From contig OY987246.1 in NCBI GenBank assembly GCA_963920765.1, positions 684,501 through 748,500 of the forward strand: 64,000 bases of DNA. Reading direction: 5' to 3'. Positions 59,210 to 64,000 of the stretch are shown piece by piece. Origin of the DNA: Ulota crispa (taxonomy: Eukaryota > Streptophyta > Bryopsida > Orthotrichales > Orthotrichaceae). Position numbers and translations under genes: made by a program. How positions within the stretch are numbered: the first letter of the stretch is position 1; every line of letters starts with the position of its first letter. Below the pieces are notes generated by a model. It made no database searches. It had not been told where the DNA came from and saw only the letters and a program-made list of their open reading frames with translations.

Positions 59210-60195
59210 TTACCTTGTTGTAGGATTGCAGTGAACTAACGAATCCCTTTTTGCAAATGTTTCGCGACCATTTTCAACATTAGGATGGCTCTGCATTGCA
59301 ATCCAAGTAGTAGCATCTAGAATCCTAGCTTCAATGGAGCCATTTTGAACAATTTTTCTGCTCATGTTGTCCTTTGGTTATTGGATCTTGTCGTGCTAAC
59401 AGAGATGGTTAGAAAATTTGATCCTTGAAAATCGTTGTTATTTATTGTTACAAACTATTTGAGCCAGACACGTTTGTTATTGATAAACCAAGAAGAGTTC
59501 TCACGTTCTCAGTGACCAGACACTAATGTCTAATACGCACATTCAAAACATCAGTTGCACGTAAAATAGACTCCTATTATAATACAAAAGTTAGTGCTTG
59601 AAGAGTCAGCTCTCTACTGTAGTTGCTAACTAGGAGTTGTGAAATCAGCAAAACAGCCGTTATGCTTCATTCCTTTCTGAACATTACAATTCAATTCCAA
59701 GCAAAAAAACATACTTGAGATGCAAAATTTTAATAATAGTAATGACCTCTTGTACCTCAGTTTTGTCATCATAGTACTATAAATGATATAATTTGCCTCT
59801 TTTACAAAAGAAAATGTTTACTATGTAGTCACTTCACAACCCATTATAACTGCGCGCCGACAATCACTTTCTTGCAACATCTGACTCCTCTATAGTCCCG
59901 CGGTCAGCCTGCACTCCGAGAGGATAAAAACCTCAATTAACAACAAAAAGGAGATCCATTGGCCAGCACATTATCACCCCAAAGAACTTGCAATTACTTG
60001 CACATCATCAAAGAAAACTAAACTAGAAAGAAAGTTACCTGAGCTAAATTGTATCTACTTTTTTTAAGACTCATTCTTCTTCTCAGGCTTAGACATCTAG
60101 GCTTTGGCAGCTCCATCAATTGTCTTTCCTATGTGGCAACCCCACAAACCCACTCTTGAACCCCACTCAGCATTTGCAAAATTGAATCTGTGCCT

Positions 60196-60420
60196 CTAGG
60201 ACTTGCTCAGCAAAAATAAACTCCTTGCAACAATGCTAGCTCCCACCACTGCCCCACTCCCAGCTATAATCCTCGCTCCCATCCTGGCCCCTAAGGCCCA
60301 TTCCTTCTGTCCTAGACTCCCCATAGCTTCCTCCACTGCCGCTTTGGCTCCCCCCGCAACCTCCTCTCCCGTCTCATCCTCCCTCTCCGACCCCTCAGCT
60401 ATAATAGTAAAAGTCTTCAT
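60196..60420 (-). CDS. Possible small protein, 74 residues, unassigned
   Basis: The frame opens with a true ATG preceded by an in-frame TGA five codons upstream. The first half is acidic (GSEREDETGEEVAGG). The second half is Gly/Ala-rich and could form one membrane segment (ARIIAGSGAVVGASIVARSL) before a short polar tail. Base composition is much GC-richer than the surrounding DNA, which favours coding. I do not recognise the family. It may be a single-exon gene, a last exon, or a retrocopy fragment. The antisense frame on the plus strand is a shadow. Confidence 0.4.
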   Translation of the reverse strand: MKTFTIIAEGSEREDETGEEVAGGAKAAVEEAMGSLGQKEWALGARMGARIIAGSGAVVGASIVARSLFLLSKS

Positions 60421-61300
60421 TGTGTTTCTTCAGATGATTTGTCAGATTTAATAATAGGCTTGGTTGATCCTAAACTTTGAAGTTTAGAGGGCGTAGCCAA
60501 GCAGCAGGAGAGCAGGGCAACCCAAGAAGACAACTAGGCCCATCCATCACAAGTAAAAAACAGGTCCACAATGACTAAGTGACAATAACTAAACCATGAT
60601 TGTACAGTCATTTTTCAGTCATTTTGTAGTTGTTGTTAAATCATTGCAGTCATTGTCACTTAGTCATTGTGGACCCATTTTTTTACCTATGCATGTCAAG
60701 CGGTACAAAAGAGTAGAATCATTGAGTGGGGCTACGACTCTTTAGTCTACAAATCATGTTCTTTAGTTGGACATTTGATAAGCACCCTTTCCAAATAAGA
60801 ATATTTTGGACACTTGAATATCACTATTCCTTGAGGAAGGTCATAGCAAATTCATCCACTTTTTCATCGATTTTACCTAGTGCTATGACACCTAGTCCAA
60901 AATCCGAGTACTTAATACTAAGGCAAAAGATTGCCAGTAATTTAAAGGCTTGGGCTCACGTCGATTGTTTCTTTTACATTGTCATTATGTTTAGGTTGCC
61001 CTCCACACTAATTTCTTGAAAGCCTACACTATACAGAACCCTTACTATTACTAACACAAACTTTGTTAATTTGGGGATAAAGTCTTTTCCCACAATGTGT
61101 TTTGTGAAAATACAAGATTTTGCATTTGTGAAACTATTTTGGTGATTTAAAAGTGATTTTTTTTAATGATTCCTTCAAGAGATATTTCCATCAATGATTT
61201 TAAAGATTTGAAGAAATCATCATAAAATTTCATTCTAAATCACAAGAAAACCTCTTAAAACTATAAAATTCAAAAGTTCCAAAACTGCATTTATTTTCTC
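60421..61300. other. Spacer with inverted-repeat fragments
   Basis: No gene is seen. Around 60555-60690, ACAATGACTAAGTGACAATAA and the complement of ATTGTCACTTAGTCATTGTG form a clear hairpin, a probable small MITE. A family D-like end (GTTTAGGTTGCC) appears near 60988. Confidence 0.45.
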
Positions 61301-62390
61301 CCCAAATCCCTAAAGGGATGTATGTCCTCTCAAAGGACAAATGGGTTTTGGGCATGTACCTATGACTAAACTACTTTGTGTGATATTCTAGAAACTTTTG
61401 AGGATGATGAGAAATTCAAAGATCTATGTGGGCATCTCATTTTTTCTTCATTTTGACATTTGCCAAAAAAGTTATGCAAGAATTTACCAAAACTAAGAGA
61501 GAAGGGGCAGTTTGGGCAGCCCAAAAACTTCTTTAAAAATTACGTTTAAAAATAAACAAAAATTTGGAATTGGTTCTTTAGATTTTGTGGGAAGCTTTGA
61601 AGTTTGAATCATTCAATTTCACTAAATGAGATGAGAGTTATGAGGAGCTCTTGTTTGCGGGCTGTTGTGGATTCTCTATAGAACTCCAAAAGTTGGCGTT
61701 CTACGTAACAAAAAATGTGAAGTTGATTGTGTTGAGTTCTTCGTTTCCAACACAAAATTACGTTGGAAATACAGAACTCAACACAATCAACTTCACATTT
61801 TTTGTTAAGTAGAACATGGTTTTTGGTAGTTTTCTTCTAGTCTAAATAAACTTTAAAGTCCTTTATTTTACTCAATTTTCAATATTTTGGAGAAAAAATT
61901 TAACGAAAAGAAGTAGATTGTTTATTACAACATTATAAACAATGGGATTTGCATTTTTCATTTCAATAATCAAATTCTAAACAATTTAGTGTTTTGACCC
62001 ATTCTCTACTTTTTTATACTTACTATATTTTTCCTATGTATTGTATAGTTACAATTGATTTGAAAATTCTCCCACATATACCTAACTTGATCTCCTACAT
62101 GGAAAAATAAATGCACAACTTTAGGTAGAGCAATTTTTTTCATGTAAAAGTGGTCAAAGGCTTTTGAAGTCTTTGGGCAGCAGGGGAAAAAAACTTTTCT
62201 CTTCACTTCAAATGTAAATATCTCCCTCCTCTCCATTTAGAATGACTTGATTTTTTAAATACCTCTTCTAGTCTAAGGCAAGATCCTATGATTGGATTTT
62301 GAAAAAATATAAATATCTACCTTCTTACTCAACCCCTAGAAGTAACAATTTTCAGTGACTGATTTGACAGAAAAAGGGACTTGGTCCTTC
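61300..62390 (+). mobile_element. Diverged family B-like element
   Basis: The left part (TCCCTAAAGGGATG, then GGACAAATGGGTTTTGGGCA) matches the left end of the long family B elements, and the right part near 62330-62390 carries ACCCCTAGAAG and GGGACTTGGTCCTT. Ends are too decayed to place exactly. It contains the hairpin at 61698-61815. Confidence 0.45.
61698..61815. repeat. Long hairpin with 43-base arms
   Basis: Arms 61698-61740 and 61773-61815 are complementary with a single mismatch near the base. The 32-base loop holds a second small stem (TTTCCAAC with GTTGGAAA). Such a stem-loop could be processed as small RNA if transcribed, but may simply be a fold-back insertion within the family B-like element. 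Confidence 0.85.
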
Positions 62391-63325
62391 AAAAATTACC
62401 TAAATCATTCATTTTACAGCTCCATCTAAAAATTGCAAAAATTGTCTACATTAGTGCAACTTATTTTGAGATGGCTTTTGTAATGCCATTTTGTTACATT
62501 AGTGACTACAAAAGCATCTCTCCTTAAGTTTGAGGTTCATTCAAAATATGGAAAGTAACAATAGAACATAAAACTTATGTAAGAAAATATATTTTTTTAT
62601 TATAATTTTAAAGCTCTATATATACAGCACAACATAACATGAGACATACATAAAGTTGTGATAAAATAGGAGCGTAAGCAATAAAAAATAGAAGTGGTAT
62701 TTTCATAATTGCAAAGCATGGTGTAATTGTTTATGTAATAACTTCAAATCAATGAAAATGGTTAAATATACTTTCATCCAATAATGTCGCCAATGAGTAC
62801 ATTTCACTTGTTTATATTTTTAAGAAAAATGCATCCAAAGAAATTATATATAAATATACAAAACAAATGCAATGATAATCATGCAAGCTAAAGTTTAAAT
62901 GACAAATTATTTATACACATAAAAGATTTCACATTTTATAAAAGTAATAATGTGCTATAATTCTTTTTACCTATTAGTATGCCTTTTTGTTAATGTTTAA
63001 CAAACATGGTTCACATGTAACTTAAAAATCTGTGTATTAGTCATTTACCATTGATTTAAACGTTCTCACAATGACATCATATATTGGTTTTAAATTCTAT
63101 TTACTAAGTGTAAGCATTTTTAGGCTTTTCAAACAGGGCTTATAAGGTTGTAGGAACAATGGAACAATTTAAAATAGAGAAAGAGGCACATACAAAGTAG
63201 ATTTGATACACTAAATAAATTTGACATTGAAGAATATCAATTAATTAATTTAAATCAAATTAAATCATTAATTATTAACCACAAGATCAAATTTTGTAAT
63301 ATCACAAGATCAAAGTTTGTGATGT
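62391..63325. other. AT-rich spacer, no gene seen
   Basis: Highly AT-rich sequence with no recognisable termini, tandem repeats or coding frame. Confidence 0.5.
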
Positions 63326-63922
63326 TCAAGGGAGTTTGAGTAGGTACTTTACTTGGAAAGCAATTATTTTTGAGTACATGGAAATTGAGAGGATTTTTTT
63401 TATGACAAAGCTACAACAATAGAGCCTTTTCATTGCATAATTGCATGTTTCATTCATGAATATGTGAATTATGAATAAAGTATCATTTATTCATCTATGT
63501 GTCTATACATCCACAATTTCATACAATACATGGTGCTGTTACCTATGAGCATTTAAATGTTGAGTGAAAATTTCCCTTTCTTGATATCTTGGTGCACATA
63601 GACATTATATTTGCTCACAATAAAATTCTAGAGCTATATTCTCTCTTTGTAAATAGTAGCAAAATATATCATTGATATCATATCTATAAGTGAGAAGAAA
63701 ACCTAATTTATATGTTGTTGTTTGACAATAATGACATACTAGTCATATTATTTTAAAATGACATTAGAATTGATGAAATTTTAAATTTTTTTAAAGATGA
63801 AGCTTCAAATTTGATAAAGACAATACAAGTTGTTTATTGTATGTTAGTACTTCCTTGATCTTTAGTTTGTTCAACTTTTTTTGATTTTTAATTTCATTTA
63901 GAATTTTGACTTTTATTAAGTA
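63326..63922 (+). repeat. Dispersed direct repeat family I, copy 2
   Basis: Same orientation and nearly full-length match to 42117-42712, including the GAATAAAGTATCAT and GATATCTTGG words. The TATA-like motif of copy 1 is altered here (CAATAAAATTCTAGAGC). The repeat may run past the window edge, so the element type is unknown. Confidence 0.7.
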
Positions 63923-64000
63923 ATACTATGAGGTAACCATAGTTGAATCTACAAAAAATTAACAAAAAAATGTGACCTAATCTAGGGAAACCATGGTCAA

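Noticed and set aside
42117-63922. Two similar 600-bp repeats as LTRs of one retrotransposon
   Set aside because: They are 21 kb apart with unrelated genes' remnants and MITEs between, no retroelement proteins are seen, and ends lack a clear TG..CA and target duplication.
1-64000. CRISPR array, phage or bacterial operon content
   Set aside because: No spaced short-repeat array or bacterial gene order. The interspersed repeats are eukaryotic TIR elements, and all recognised genes have spliceosomal introns.

Overview
The window is nuclear DNA of a land plant that is probably not a seed plant; a bryophyte, most likely a moss, is my best guess. Three things point there. It holds intron-bearing plant genes in AT-rich DNA full of small non-autonomous transposons. 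It carries a bacterial-type glutamine synthetase II (GSIIB), a class known from green algae and early-diverging streptophytes and reported absent from vascular plants. Its acetolactate synthase keeps a glycine where seed plants have serine at the imidazolinone site. The species cannot be fixed from this sequence.

Layout. 1-6000 is gene-free and carries short transposons. 6040-11709 (+) is a seven-exon SWI1/DYAD/AM1-like gene, a meiotic or chromosome-axis regulator family, with a long duplicated leader. 11710-20300 is transposon-rich spacer. 20303-26999 (-) is a six-exon GSIIB gene whose first two exons add a plastid-type N-terminal extension; several MITEs sit very close to its splice sites. 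27000-35790 is promoter, then repeats. 35792-38389 (-) is a two-exon acetolactate synthase gene with a plastid transit peptide. 38390-64000 holds a 5-kb inverted-repeat structure, several TIR elements, unassigned coding-like pieces on the minus strand (45.4-48.7 kb), two broken pieces of a DUF674-type gene (50.4 and 57.2 kb, plus strand), a tRNA-derived SINE-like head and a possible 74-residue ORF.

How the genes relate. GSIIB (ammonium assimilation) and acetolactate synthase (branched-chain amino acids) would both act in the plastid, but they have separate promoters and I see no sign of a functional cluster. The DYAD-like gene is unrelated.

The repeat content is the most unusual part. At least four TIR families are flanked by TA (Tc1/mariner-Stowaway style), including one with the classic CTCCCTC terminus. 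Two of these families abut twice at a single shared TA. One further family has apparent 4-bp target duplications. No transposase, reverse transcriptase, tRNA, rRNA or CRISPR array was recognised.
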